From Alphaproteobacteria bacterium (GTDB lineage Bacteria > Pseudomonadota > Alphaproteobacteria > Micropepsales > Micropepsaceae): a stretch of 64,000 nucleotides of DNA. Position numbers and translations under genes: made by a program. The stretch covers positions 62,001 to 126,000 of the forward strand of contig JAJPHG010000009.1 in assembly GCA_021325375.1 (NCBI GenBank), given 5' to 3'. Every line of letters starts with the position of its first letter. The stretch's first letter is position 1. Under the pieces are notes generated by a model. That model ran no database searches. It saw only the letters and a program-made list of their open reading frames with translations, and was not told the DNA's origin. Positions 50,169-58,110 of this stretch are shown here, in pieces.

Positions 50169-51656
50169 CTAAACCGCGAACTCGATCCCTTGCGCCAGCG
50201 GCAGGGCGTCGGAGTAGTTGATGGTCGCGGTCTGGCGGCGCATGTAGGCCTTCCAGGAATCCGATCCCGACTCGCGGCCGCCGCCCGTCTCCTTCTCGCC
50301 GCCGAACGCGCCGCCGATCTCGGCGCCGCTGGGTCCGATGTTCACATTGGCGATGCCGCAATCGGAGCCCGACGCCGCGATGAAGCGCTCGGCCTGCTGC
50401 ATGTCGGTGGTGAAGATGCAGGACGACAGGCCCTGCGGCACCGCGTTGTGCCTGGCCAGCACGTCGTCGAAGTCGGTGTACTTCATCACATAGAGGATCG
50501 GCGCAAAGGTCTCGTGGCACACCGTCTTGGTCTGCCCCGGCATCTCGACGATGGCGGGATGGATATAGAAGCCGTCCGGGAACTTGTCCTCGAGCGCGCG
50601 GCCGCCGCCGGAGATCGCGCCGCCTTCGTCCTTCGCGCTCGCCAGCGCGCGCTGCATGCCTTCGAACGAGGCCTTGTCGATCAGCGGACCGACGAGCGTG
50701 ACCTTCTCCAGCGGGCTGCCGATGGGAAGGCCTGCATAGGCCTTCTTAAGCGCGGGAACGAGCTTGTCGTAGATGCTCTCATGCACGAAGAGGCGGCGCA
50801 GCGTGGTGCAGCGCTGCCCGGCCGTGCCGACGGCCGCGAACAGGATCGCGCGGGTCGCGAGATCGAGCTTGGCGCTCGGCGTCACGATCATCGCGTTGTT
50901 GCCGCCGAGCTCGAGGATCGACCGGCCGAAACGCGCCGCGACCACGGGCGCGAGCTCGCGTCCCATGCGCGTCGAGCCCGTGGCGCTGACGACCGGGATG
51001 CGCGCGTCCTTCGCCAGCAACTCGCCCACGTCGCGCAGGCCGAGCACGACCTGGCTCAGATTCTTCGGCGCCGCGCCGAACTTCGTCATCGCACGCTCGA
51101 ACAGCGCCTGGGTGGCGAGCGCGGTGAGCGGCGTCTTCTCGCACGGCTTCCAGATCACGCTGTCGCCGCAGACCAGCGCCAGCGCCGCGTTCCACGCCCA
51201 CACCGCGACGGGGAAGTTGAACGCCGAGATCACGGCGACCGGGCCCGCCGGATGCCAGGTCTCCATCATGCGATGGCCGGGACGCTCGGAGGCGATGGTC
51301 AGGCCGTAGAGCTGGCGCGACAGACCGACCGCGAAATCGCAGATATCGATCATCTCCTGGACCTCGCCGAGGCCCTCCTGGAGGATCTTGCCGGCTTCGA
51401 GCGTGACCAGGCGCCCGAGCGCGTCCTTGTTGGCGCGCAGCTCCTCGCCGAACAGGCGGACCAGCTCGCCGCGCTTAGGCGCCGGCACGTCGCGCCAGGT
51501 TTTGAACGCCTCGACCGATGCGGCGATTTTCTTCTCGACGGATTTCGCGTCGTCATACGCGACGCGCCCGATCTCCGCGCCGTCGATGGGCGAGCGGGCG
51601 ATGTGATCGCCGGAGGTGTGGACGCCGAGTTGGGTGAGAAGGTCGTGAGTGGTCAT
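50169..51656 (-). CDS. amaB: ALDH7-type aldehyde dehydrogenase (alpha-aminoadipate semialdehyde dehydrogenase)
   Basis: This 495-residue enzyme oxidises alpha-aminoadipic semialdehyde to 2-aminoadipate with NAD, the last shared step of lysine breakdown. TAGQRCTTLRRLF holds the catalytic Cys in the ALDH7 context, and ILELGGNNAMIV the general-base Glu. PAGPVAVISAFNFPVAVWAWN and GSTRMGRELAPVVAARFGR also match the ALDH7 family. A start at 51656 follows from the first MTTHDLLTQLG. Its partner, saccharopine dehydrogenase, lies 145 bp upstream on the same strand across an inverted repeat. Confidence 0.9.
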   Translation of the reverse strand: MTTHDLLTQLGVHTSGDHIARSPIDGAEIGRVAYDDAKSVEKKIAASVEAFKTWRDVPAPKRGELVRLFGEELRANKDALGRLVTLEAGKILQEGLGEVQEMIDICDFAVGLSRQLYGLTIASERPGHRMMETWHPAGPVAVISAFNFPVAVWAWNAALALVCGDSVIWKPCEKTPLTALATQALFERAMTKFGAAPKNLSQVVLGLRDVGELLAKDARIPVVSATGSTRMGRELAPVVAARFGRSILELGGNNAMIVTPSAKLDLATRAILFAAVGTAGQRCTTLRRLFVHESIYDKLVPALKKAYAGLPIGSPLEKVTLVGPLIDKASFEGMQRALASAKDEGGAISGGGRALEDKFPDGFYIHPAIVEMPGQTKTVCHETFAPILYVMKYTDFDDVLARHNAVPQGLSSCIFTTDMQQAERFIAASGSDCGIANVNIGPSGAEIGGAFGGEKETGGGRESGSDSWKAYMRRQTATINYSDALPLAQGIEFAV

Positions 51657-51672
51657 CGTATTATCCTCCAAA

Positions 51673-51792
51673 TCACCATGGCCGCCCTTGGGGCGGCCAC
51701 CCAGCCGGCGCACGTCAGTGCGCCGAAAAGAACCCATGTCGCTCGCTGCCGCTCGCTGGCTGGGTGGCCGGGTCAAGCCCGGCCATGGTGAC
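51673..51792. repeat. Inverted repeat, CATGGCC..GGCCACCCAGC family
   Basis: The left arm (51673-51705, TCACCATGGCC-GGCCACCCAGC) and right arm (about 51759-51792) are reverse complements except for the inner CCGCCC/GGGC and CGGGTCAAGCCCG loops. It separates amaB from the saccharopine dehydrogenase gene and resembles the 21909 and 62443 elements in its shared GGCCACCCAG and CATGGCC blocks. Confidence 0.82.
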
Positions 51793-51801
51793 ATTAGTGT
51801 T

Positions 51802-52881
51802 TCAATGTCCCTTGGCGTAGTAGCGCCCGAAGCGGTTGTTGAGGAAGTCGCCGAGCGCGGCGTCCTCCTGGCGCACGAAGCCCTTCTGCGGCAGTTTGCC
51901 CTCGACGAGCATGTCGCACATCGCGCAGATGCCGGCCGCCGTCGTGATCTGGATCGCGCTCATCAGCCGGTCGCCGACGGTCTGGCTGTAGATCTTCTTG
52001 GCATAGCTCTCCTGGGTCAGCATGCCGTCGCGCCAGCCGTTCACGGTGACGAACACCAGCACCACGTCCTGATAGGTGATCGGAATCGCGGCCTCCAGCA
52101 CGTCCTTGAAGATGTCGCGCCGCGTGCCCAGATGCAGGTCGCGCACCAGGAGCTTTACGATGTCGCGATGGCCGGGATAGCGCGCGGTCTTGTAGTTCAA
52201 ATTGTCGACCTTGCCGTTCAGCGTGTCGCAGAGCGTGCCCAGCCCGCCCGAGGTGTTGAACGCCTCGTATTCGACGCCGTCGAGGGTGAACTGCTCGAGC
52301 TCCTCGAGCGCCGGCACTTCGGTCAAGACGCCGTCGCGGATGGATTCGCACGGGTTGCAGTACTCGTTGATCAGCCCGTCGGTCGACCAGGTGAGATTGT
52401 ATTTGAGCGCGTTGTGCGGGAACACCGGAAGCGCGCCGACGCGCATCTGCACGTCGCGCAGCTTGTCGAACTTCTTGGCGAGATCGTAGGCGACGATGGA
52501 GATGAAGCCCGGCGCCAGCCCGCATTGCGGGATGAACGCGGTCTTGGCGCCCTCCGCGAGCCGCTTGATGATGCGGGTGGATTCGACGTCCTCGGTGAGG
52601 TCGAGATAGTGCGCGCCCACATGCTTGCACGCCTCGGCGACCTTGGAAGTCAGGTTGAACGGCGTGGCGGAGAGCACGATGTCGTGGCCCTCGACCTCGT
52701 GGACGAATTCGGGCGAGACGATGTCGACCTTGCGCAGCTCGACATTGTTGTTGCGCGGCATGCGCTGGAGGCTGGAGGCATCCCTGTCCGCGACCGTCAG
52801 CTTGTAGTCGCCGGAGGTCGACAGGAATTCGGTGATGGCGATGCCGATCTTGCCGCCGCCGACGAGCATGACTTTCTTCAT
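51802..52881 (-). CDS. Saccharopine dehydrogenase family protein
   Basis: Saccharopine dehydrogenase cleaves saccharopine to glutamate and alpha-aminoadipate semialdehyde. The 359-residue protein opens with MLVGGGKIGIAITEFL (GxGxxG NADP site) and has the family C-terminal region. HDIVLSATPFNLTSKVAEACKHVGAHYLDLTEDVESTR, GLAPGFISIVAYDLAKKFD and FNTSGGLGTLCDTLNGKV are typical of the bacterial saccharopine dehydrogenase in lkr-sdh-type lysine degradation. Start 52881 gives the correct Rossmann N-terminus. It is divergent from an Lrp regulator. No lysine-ketoglutarate reductase gene is in the window. Confidence 0.9.
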   Translation of the reverse strand: MKKVMLVGGGKIGIAITEFLSTSGDYKLTVADRDASSLQRMPRNNNVELRKVDIVSPEFVHEVEGHDIVLSATPFNLTSKVAEACKHVGAHYLDLTEDVESTRIIKRLAEGAKTAFIPQCGLAPGFISIVAYDLAKKFDKLRDVQMRVGALPVFPHNALKYNLTWSTDGLINEYCNPCESIRDGVLTEVPALEELEQFTLDGVEYEAFNTSGGLGTLCDTLNGKVDNLNYKTARYPGHRDIVKLLVRDLHLGTRRDIFKDVLEAAIPITYQDVVLVFVTVNGWRDGMLTQESYAKKIYSQTVGDRLMSAIQITTAAGICAMCDMLVEGKLPQKGFVRQEDAALGDFLNNRFGRYYAKGH

Positions 52882-53014
52882 GGGGTGCGCGCTTTCCAAA
52901 AATCGAGGCGGAGCATGGACTTGGCCGGTGTCGAATGAGAGACGGCGAAACGCCGGAACTTGCCTTTCCGTCCGGCGAAACGCAGGATAATCCGTCGAAT
53001 CGCCGGGAATCCGA
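52882..53014. promoter_or_regulatory. Divergent region between saccharopine dehydrogenase and Lrp genes
   Basis: Two direct copies of GGCGAAACGC, at 52942-52951 (in GACGGCGAAACGCCGG) and 52974-52983 (in CCGGCGAAACGCAGG), 32 bp apart, about three helical turns. They could be Lrp contact sites. Inference only. Confidence 0.4.
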
Positions 53015-53437
53015 ATGCGCGACACGGACGTCAAGCTCGTCGCTCTCCTGCGCGCCAATGCGCGCGAGCCGACCGCTTCTCTCGCCCGCAAGCTCGGGCT
53101 GGCGCGCTCCACCGTGCAGGAGCGCATCGCGCGGCTGGAACGCGACGGGGTCATCAAGGGCTATACCGTCCGCCTCGCGGAGGAGGGCGCGAGCACGCTA
53201 CGCGCCGTGGTGATGATCTCGACCGACCCCAAGCAGGCCGACCGCGTCGCGGTCGAGCTCAAGAAGATGCCCGAGGTGCGCTCCCTGGCCGCGCTGTCCG
53301 GCAGCTACGACCTCATCGCCATGATCGAGACCGAGACGCCCGCGCGCATCGACGCGCTCCTCGACCGCATCGGCCGCGCGCCCGGCGTGGCGCGCACGGT
53401 GTCGTCGATCATCTTGAGCGAGAAATTCTCGCGCTGA
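53015..53437 (+). CDS. Lrp/AsnC family transcriptional regulator
   Basis: The 140-residue protein has the Lrp/AsnC structure: an N-terminal winged HTH (DTDVKLVALLRANAREPTASLARKLGLARSTVQERIARLERDGVIKGYTV), then the RAM ligand-binding domain (RAVVMISTDPK, SLAALSGSYDLIAMIETET, ILSEKFSR). The divergent placement next to the saccharopine dehydrogenase suggests it responds to lysine or a catabolite. The intergenic region 52882-53014 is 133 bp long and contains near-repeated GGCGAAACGC/CGGCGAAACGC motifs. Monocistronic, converging with the FMN reductase gene. Confidence 0.92.
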   Translation: MRDTDVKLVALLRANAREPTASLARKLGLARSTVQERIARLERDGVIKGYTVRLAEEGASTLRAVVMISTDPKQADRVAVELKKMPEVRSLAALSGSYDLIAMIETETPARIDALLDRIGRAPGVARTVSSIILSEKFSR

Positions 53438-53439
53438 GC

Positions 53440-54036
53440 TCACCAGGGCCATCGCAGCCAAGGTGTGAAGCGTCCGCCGCGCAACGCCGCATCCAGCGCG
53501 GCGAAACCGCGCCGTAGTTCCTTGCGATGCTTCGCGAGCGCGCGCTCGGGGTCGATGACGCCGGAATTCGCCTTGATGCTGTCCTTGCTCAGCCTGAAGC
53601 CAGGCATGGTCGCGACGGGCTTCATGTGCAGGCCTTTGAGGACCTGCCGCAGCTGGCGCGCGCATTTGTCGCCGCCGCGCGAGCCGTAGCTGACGATCAT
53701 CGCGGGCTTGCCCGACCATTCCTTGTAGAGGTGGTCGAGCGCGTTCTTGAGCGGCGCGGGATAGCCCCAATTGTACTGGGGCGTGACGAAGACGAAGGCG
53801 TCCGCCTGCGAGACCTTGGCGCTCCAGGCGCTCGTATGCGCGAAGGCATAGCCGTGCGCCGCCGGGACCCCGGGCTCGTCGTCCATCGGCAGGGGCCAGT
53901 CCTTGAGGTCGACCACCTCGATCCGCCGTGCGAGGACGCCGCGGCCGATCTCGGCCACCCATTTCGCGATGTCGAGGCCGATCCGCCGCGCGCGCACGCT
54001 ACTGGTGATGACCAGGACGGTCGATGCGTGTATCAT
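53440..54036 (-). CDS. NADPH-dependent FMN reductase
   Basis: The 198-residue flavodoxin-like protein reduces FMN or quinones with NADPH. The phosphate loop VITSSVRARRIGLDIAKWV (about residues 8-26) and PQYNWGYPAPLKNALDHLY (about 86-104) are the family signature; YGSRGGDKCARQL follows. It starts at 54036 (MIHAS) or 54042. Its start is only a few base pairs from the divergent MarR gene, so the MarR product probably regulates it. It ends 3 bp after the Lrp stop, convergent. Confidence 0.9.
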   Translation of the reverse strand: MIHASTVLVITSSVRARRIGLDIAKWVAEIGRGVLARRIEVVDLKDWPLPMDDEPGVPAAHGYAFAHTSAWSAKVSQADAFVFVTPQYNWGYPAPLKNALDHLYKEWSGKPAMIVSYGSRGGDKCARQLRQVLKGLHMKPVATMPGFRLSKDSIKANSGVIDPERALAKHRKELRRGFAALDAALRGGRFTPWLRWPW

Positions 54037-54049
54037 GCACATAATATGC
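54037..54049. promoter_or_regulatory. Candidate MarR operator overlapping both divergent starts
   Basis: GCACATAATATGC is a 13-bp imperfect palindrome (symmetric except for one pair of positions and the centre) between the FMN reductase and MarR starts. A MarR dimer bound here could block both. Inference from symmetry and position. Confidence 0.45.
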
Positions 54050-54543
54050 GGCAGCCAAGGAACGGTGTAAAGGTGCAAAATACACGCAATATCGACAAGC
54101 TCGGCTCCTCGCTGATCGATCTCCTGAGCGTGCTGAACAGCCCGCGGCGCGACGATGCGCTGCTGCGCGAGGCGGGCGTGCGCCTGGATCGCGCCCTGTT
54201 TCCCCTGCTGGTGGCGCTCGACGCGCGCGGATCGCTGGCGGTGGCGCCGCTTGCAGCCCTGGTGGGGCGCGACCACACCACCGTCAGCCGCCAGCTCGCC
54301 AAGCTCGCGAGCCTGAAGCTCGTCAAGCGCCGCGACGGCACGCCGGACCGCCGGATGACTGCGGCGGAACTCACCGCGGCAGGCCACGAGATCGCGCGCA
54401 AGATCGCGCTCGCGCGCCGCCGATTGCTGGCGAAGGCGCTCGCCGGTTGGAGCGAAGCCGATCGCCGCATGCTCGCCGATCTCAACCGCCGCTTTGCGGA
54501 TACGTTGCTCGCGCGCGTCGCCAAGGCCGACGGGTCGGGTTGA
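54046..54543 (+). CDS. MarR family transcriptional regulator
   Basis: The 165-residue protein has the MarR winged helix in the middle: LPLLVALDARGSLAVAPLAALVGRDHTTVSRQLAKLASLKLVKRRDGTPDRRMTAAELTAAG, with DHTTVSRQLAKL the recognition helix and RDGTPDRR the wing. Helices at both ends form the dimer. The start may be the ATG at 54046 or the GTG at 54073, which has AAGGA 10 nt upstream. The latter would leave the palindrome free. It is divergent from and next to the FMN reductase gene, its likely target. Confidence 0.87.
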   Translation: MRQPRNGVKVQNTRNIDKLGSSLIDLLSVLNSPRRDDALLREAGVRLDRALFPLLVALDARGSLAVAPLAALVGRDHTTVSRQLAKLASLKLVKRRDGTPDRRMTAAELTAAGHEIARKIALARRRLLAKALAGWSEADRRMLADLNRRFADTLLARVAKADGSG

Positions 54544-54593
54544 ATTCACCCCGCGGTGCCTTATCCTGCGCGGCATCTTCGTTGGGGGATCGC

Positions 54594-56072
54594 GTGGACG
54601 AAGAAATGCAAGCCCAAGAGCCGCCGCCGCAGGACGCGCCCAGGAAGCGCCCGCCTCTCGTCGTCGGCGTCTATCAGCGCGCGCGCCGCCCCGACCGCTC
54701 CCACATGGATGTGCTCAGCCGCCGCGTGCCGTACTGGTTCCTGGTGCTGACGCTCACCGCGTTCGCGAGCTTCCAGATCTGGATGAACCCGTTCGGCTTC
54801 AGCGATCTGGTGCAGCGCTACTCGCAGGACATCGCCGACCTCTTGATCATGGGACCGCATTTCTACGGTACCGAGGGGCGCGACAAGGTCTCCGTCGCGA
54901 TGATCGACGAAGGTACGCTGCATCAGATGCAGACGCCCTGGCCCTGGAGGTATGGCGACCACGCGAGCGCGCTCGGCGCGATCCTCTCCTACAATCCCAA
55001 AGCTGTCGTCGTGGACATCCTCTTCGTCGATCCGCGCCGCGACGATACGCTCCCCGAGCTGATCGACGTCATCCACCGCTATCAAAAAGCCCATGTGCCG
55101 ATCTATTTCGAAGGCGGCAAGAGGCTCCCCTATGGCGAGAATGCGATCACGCCGGAGATCGAGAAGACGGGCGTGCCCATTCTCGATCCCGACGTGTCGA
55201 TCAATGCCGGCGTCGCGCGCCAGTACAATGCGACAGGTGCGTGCTTCAACGTGAAGCCGGACGGCGACGGCAATTGTCCATCGCTCGCGCTCAAGGTCTA
55301 TGGCGATCTCTTTCCCCAAGCGCCGCCGGCGAAGATCAACGACATGATGGAGCTGGTGTGGGGCACCAAGACCGCGCCGTCGAACCTCAAATGGATGACG
55401 AGCGAGGGCAAGTCCTGCGCGCCAGAGATGAGCGCGGTGCGGCGCATCTATCTCGCCTTCTTCGACACCGGCGCGGTGAAGAGCCCCTGTCCCTACAATG
55501 CCGAAATTCCCGTCGTGAGCCTGACGGCAGGCAACGATCCCGACATTCCCAGCCTGATCGAGGGCCGCGTCGTCTTCTATGGCGCCGATCTCGAGGGCGC
55601 GCAGGACAAGACGTTCACGCCGGTCAACAACCTGCTGCCCGGCGTCTTCACCCACGCGATGGCGCTGGACAATCTCATCACCTTCCGCGGGCATCCGGAG
55701 CAGGACGCGATCTCGATCGGGGGCCAAGTCCAGGACGGGAACCTGGTGCAGATCCTGGCCGTCCTCCCGGTGATCCTGATCCTGTCCTGGTTCCATTGGC
55801 GCGCGCTCAGGCGCAGGCGCGAGCACCGGGAGCGCAGCGCGACCTTCGAATATTTCCTCGAGAAGGCGGTCGAGAAGCTCTGGCACTACGTGGCTTTCGG
55901 CCTGGCGCTGGGCATCGGCCTGATCCTGACCCGGGCGGCGGGGCTCTCCGTCGCCAACTGGGTCGAGGTGGTTTTCGTCTCGGCCGAGCTCGCGGCGCTG
56001 CTTCTGGTGGGTGCGCCGGGCTCGTTCTGGGGCTATCTTCACCACGTCGCGGGCGCGGACCCGCAAGCTTGA
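54594..56072 (+). CDS. CHASE2 sensor-domain membrane protein without an output domain
   Basis: The 492-residue protein begins with a cytoplasmic Pro-rich tail and a transmembrane helix (about 45-65: VPYWFLVLTLTAFASF). A periplasmic CHASE2 domain follows (about 66-385), with IADLLIMGPHFYGTEGRDKVSVAMID, WPWRYGDHASALGAILSYNPKAVVVDILFVDPRRDD and VVFYGADLEGAQDKTFTPVNNLLPGVFTHAMALDNLI. Three more helices near the C-terminus come last. Usually CHASE2 is followed by a kinase, cyclase or GGDEF output; here nothing follows. GTG start at 54594 with GGGGG upstream. Followed by two exported proteins in the same orientation. Confidence 0.82.
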   Translation: MDEEMQAQEPPPQDAPRKRPPLVVGVYQRARRPDRSHMDVLSRRVPYWFLVLTLTAFASFQIWMNPFGFSDLVQRYSQDIADLLIMGPHFYGTEGRDKVSVAMIDEGTLHQMQTPWPWRYGDHASALGAILSYNPKAVVVDILFVDPRRDDTLPELIDVIHRYQKAHVPIYFEGGKRLPYGENAITPEIEKTGVPILDPDVSINAGVARQYNATGACFNVKPDGDGNCPSLALKVYGDLFPQAPPAKINDMMELVWGTKTAPSNLKWMTSEGKSCAPEMSAVRRIYLAFFDTGAVKSPCPYNAEIPVVSLTAGNDPDIPSLIEGRVVFYGADLEGAQDKTFTPVNNLLPGVFTHAMALDNLITFRGHPEQDAISIGGQVQDGNLVQILAVLPVILILSWFHWRALRRRREHRERSATFEYFLEKAVEKLWHYVAFGLALGIGLILTRAAGLSVANWVEVVFVSAELAALLLVGAPGSFWGYLHHVAGADPQA

Positions 56073-56082
56073 GGGACATCCG

Positions 56083-56490
56083 ATGAGACGAGCGACGGCC
56101 TTCCTGTTTCTGGGCGTATCTCTGGCCGCGCCCGCCCTTGCAGCGCCTGCCCCTGCCTCGCAAGACGCCTGCACGGCGTCGGGCGATCTCGTGATCGCGG
56201 CGCGCACGCCGCAGGTCGATCTCTACGACGCCGCGGGCGGCAAGCGCGTGCAGACGATGGACGCGGGCAAGTTCCCGGGCTGCGCGCCCATCACCGGCCG
56301 CGCGCCCAACATGATGCTGCAGGTCAATGTCGGCGGTAAGGCCTATTGGGTGCCGCCCTACATGGTCAAATACCGCTTCGCCGGCAAGCTGCCCGCGGTG
56401 TGCCGCAACCTCGCGATGGGATCGAACACGATGAAGGTCGGCGCGACGCGGGGCCTGGGCGAAAGCTGCCCGAAGACGGGAGGAAAGTGA
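56083..56490 (+). CDS. Small exported protein in the CHASE2-M48 operon
   Basis: The 135-residue protein has a signal peptide (about residues 1-21, ending LAA) and a mature domain with three or four Cys (DACTASG, PGCAPITG, VCRNLAMG, ESCPKTG). The VDLYDAAGGKRVQTMDAGKFPGCAPI part suggests a small SH3b-like beta domain. No named family. It begins 10 bp after the CHASE2 stop and overlaps the M48 gene by 1 bp (TGATG), so the three are one operon. Possibly a periplasmic partner of one of them. Confidence 0.72.
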   Translation: MRRATAFLFLGVSLAAPALAAPAPASQDACTASGDLVIAARTPQVDLYDAAGGKRVQTMDAGKFPGCAPITGRAPNMMLQVNVGGKAYWVPPYMVKYRFAGKLPAVCRNLAMGSNTMKVGATRGLGESCPKTGGK

Positions 56491-58022
56491 TGCGCAGGAC
56501 GTCCGCTCTTCCGGTGCTTTGCACCGCACTGCTGCTCTCGACCGCGACCGCCGATGCGGGGCTGTTCGACAGCAACGGCTATCCCAGCCACGGCCGCGCC
56601 ATCGACGCGCTCAAGCCGGCCGCCGACTACAGCGATCTGGTCAAGAACCGCCCGCTCGCGATCTCGATCATGCGCACGCGCGGCCAGGGCTTCGTGCCTT
56701 CGCCCGAGCTGCACGCCTATGCGCAGGGCGTGATGATGCGCCTGCTCAAAGGCGTGAACCTGCCGCCGTCTTTCCGGCCCGAGGTGCACATCCTCGCCAC
56801 GCCCGAATTCACCGGCGAGTGCACGCCCGACGGCACGCTGATCATCAGCGTCGGCCTGCTCGAGCTGCTGGAGACCGAGGACGAGCTCGCCTTCGTGATG
56901 GGCCACGAGCTCGCGCACGCGATCTACCGCCACCAGCCGCGCGACTGGTACAAGAAGGCGCAGTTCTATGCGGTGGTGAACGGCACCGCGATCGACGCCT
57001 TCGCGCAATCGCAGTTCGGCGACCAGACCAATGCCGACATCGCCCGTGCCCAGGACGTGGCGCAGCACATGGCCAAGCTCAGCGCCAATGTGCTCATGCC
57101 GCGGATGGCGAAGGGCGACGAGGACGCCGCCGACGCGCTCGGCTTCGATCTCATGGTCAAGGCGGGTTACGATCCCGAGGCGCCGCTCGCGGTGATGGAC
57201 AAGCTCGCGGCGCAGGAAGCGGAAGCGGCGGCCGACGCGCAGGCCGCGCGCGACGCGACGAAGAAGAACGGCGGCGGCGGCTCCGGCAGCCTGCTGGACA
57301 AGTTCAGCCTCGACAAGGTCACCGCGCTCGCCAGCGGCCAGATCACGACCGACCAGGCGGCGGATATCGCGATCTTCGCCTTCGACACCGCCGTCGACAG
57401 CATGGCCGACGACGCGACGACGCATCATCCCGCGAAGGAGCGCGAGGACCTGCTCAGCGCCTATCTCTACGGCGCCTATCGCGACGCGGCGCCGGTCTCG
57501 CCGACGCCGCTGCCCTGGGCGCCCGACAGCAAGTCGCCGCTGAAGCCGAAGCTCACGGCGCTTCTCGGCCACTACACCGACGCCGAGAACGCCGCCGCCT
57601 GGATCGCCGATGCGAACCAGGGCACGCAGGCCGGTGCGCAAGCCGATGTCGGACGCGCGATCACAGCACCCACCGGCGGCCATGCCTACACCGAATACGT
57701 CGCCGCGGAATTCTACGACGGCTCGCACAAGGACAAGCTCTCGGAAGCGGCGCTGGTGCGCGCCGCGGGTGGTCCCGAGCCGTCCTGGGAGATCTATTCG
57801 CGCCTGCTCGACGTCTATGTCGCCCACAACAATTACAAGGCCGCGCAGGCCTTGATGGACCGCGCCGTCATCCGCTTCGAGGACTCGCCGGTGCTGCTGC
57901 CCAAGCGCATCCAGCTCCTGCGCCTCGAAGGCCGGAGCGCCGACGCGCAGGCGCTGGTGCCGAAATGCAAGAGCTACGACATCGACGAGCTCACCGCCGC
58001 GTGCAAGAAGGAAGCGGGGTAG
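56490..58022 (+). CDS. Exported M48 family metallopeptidase with C-terminal helical repeats
   Basis: This is a 510-residue zinc protease with a signal peptide (about residues 1-23). The HEXXH motif HELAHAIYRH is at 139-143, and the third ligand Glu is likely in KGDEDAADALGFDLM. The catalytic core is preceded by EVHILATPEFTGECTPDGTLIISVGLLELLETEDELAFVMG. The C-terminal half (about 330-510) is helical with TPR-like pairs (LYGAYRDAAPVS, YVAHNNYKAAQALMDRAVIRF), as in BepA/YfgC-type M48 proteases that maintain outer-membrane proteins. Third gene of the CHASE2 operon. Confidence 0.88.
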   Translation: MRRTSALPVLCTALLLSTATADAGLFDSNGYPSHGRAIDALKPAADYSDLVKNRPLAISIMRTRGQGFVPSPELHAYAQGVMMRLLKGVNLPPSFRPEVHILATPEFTGECTPDGTLIISVGLLELLETEDELAFVMGHELAHAIYRHQPRDWYKKAQFYAVVNGTAIDAFAQSQFGDQTNADIARAQDVAQHMAKLSANVLMPRMAKGDEDAADALGFDLMVKAGYDPEAPLAVMDKLAAQEAEAAADAQAARDATKKNGGGGSGSLLDKFSLDKVTALASGQITTDQAADIAIFAFDTAVDSMADDATTHHPAKEREDLLSAYLYGAYRDAAPVSPTPLPWAPDSKSPLKPKLTALLGHYTDAENAAAWIADANQGTQAGAQADVGRAITAPTGGHAYTEYVAAEFYDGSHKDKLSEAALVRAAGGPEPSWEIYSRLLDVYVAHNNYKAAQALMDRAVIRFEDSPVLLPKRIQLLRLEGRSADAQALVPKCKSYDIDELTAACKKEAG

Positions 58023-58110
58023 GGGTTCAAAGGGACTTGGGCAATATATGTCGCAGGCCTCGTGATTCCCGCGCAGTAGGGAGCCCACAATTCAATCCAC
58101 ATAGGGCGTT
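58023..58110. other. AT-shifted junction with a 12-bp direct repeat
   Basis: ACATAGGGCGTT occurs at 58099-58110 and again at 58118-58129, inside the 3' end of the DUF2971 gene, 19 bp apart. Composition changes here from GC-rich to AT-rich. It could be the edge of an inserted segment or a small duplication. Confidence 0.5.
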
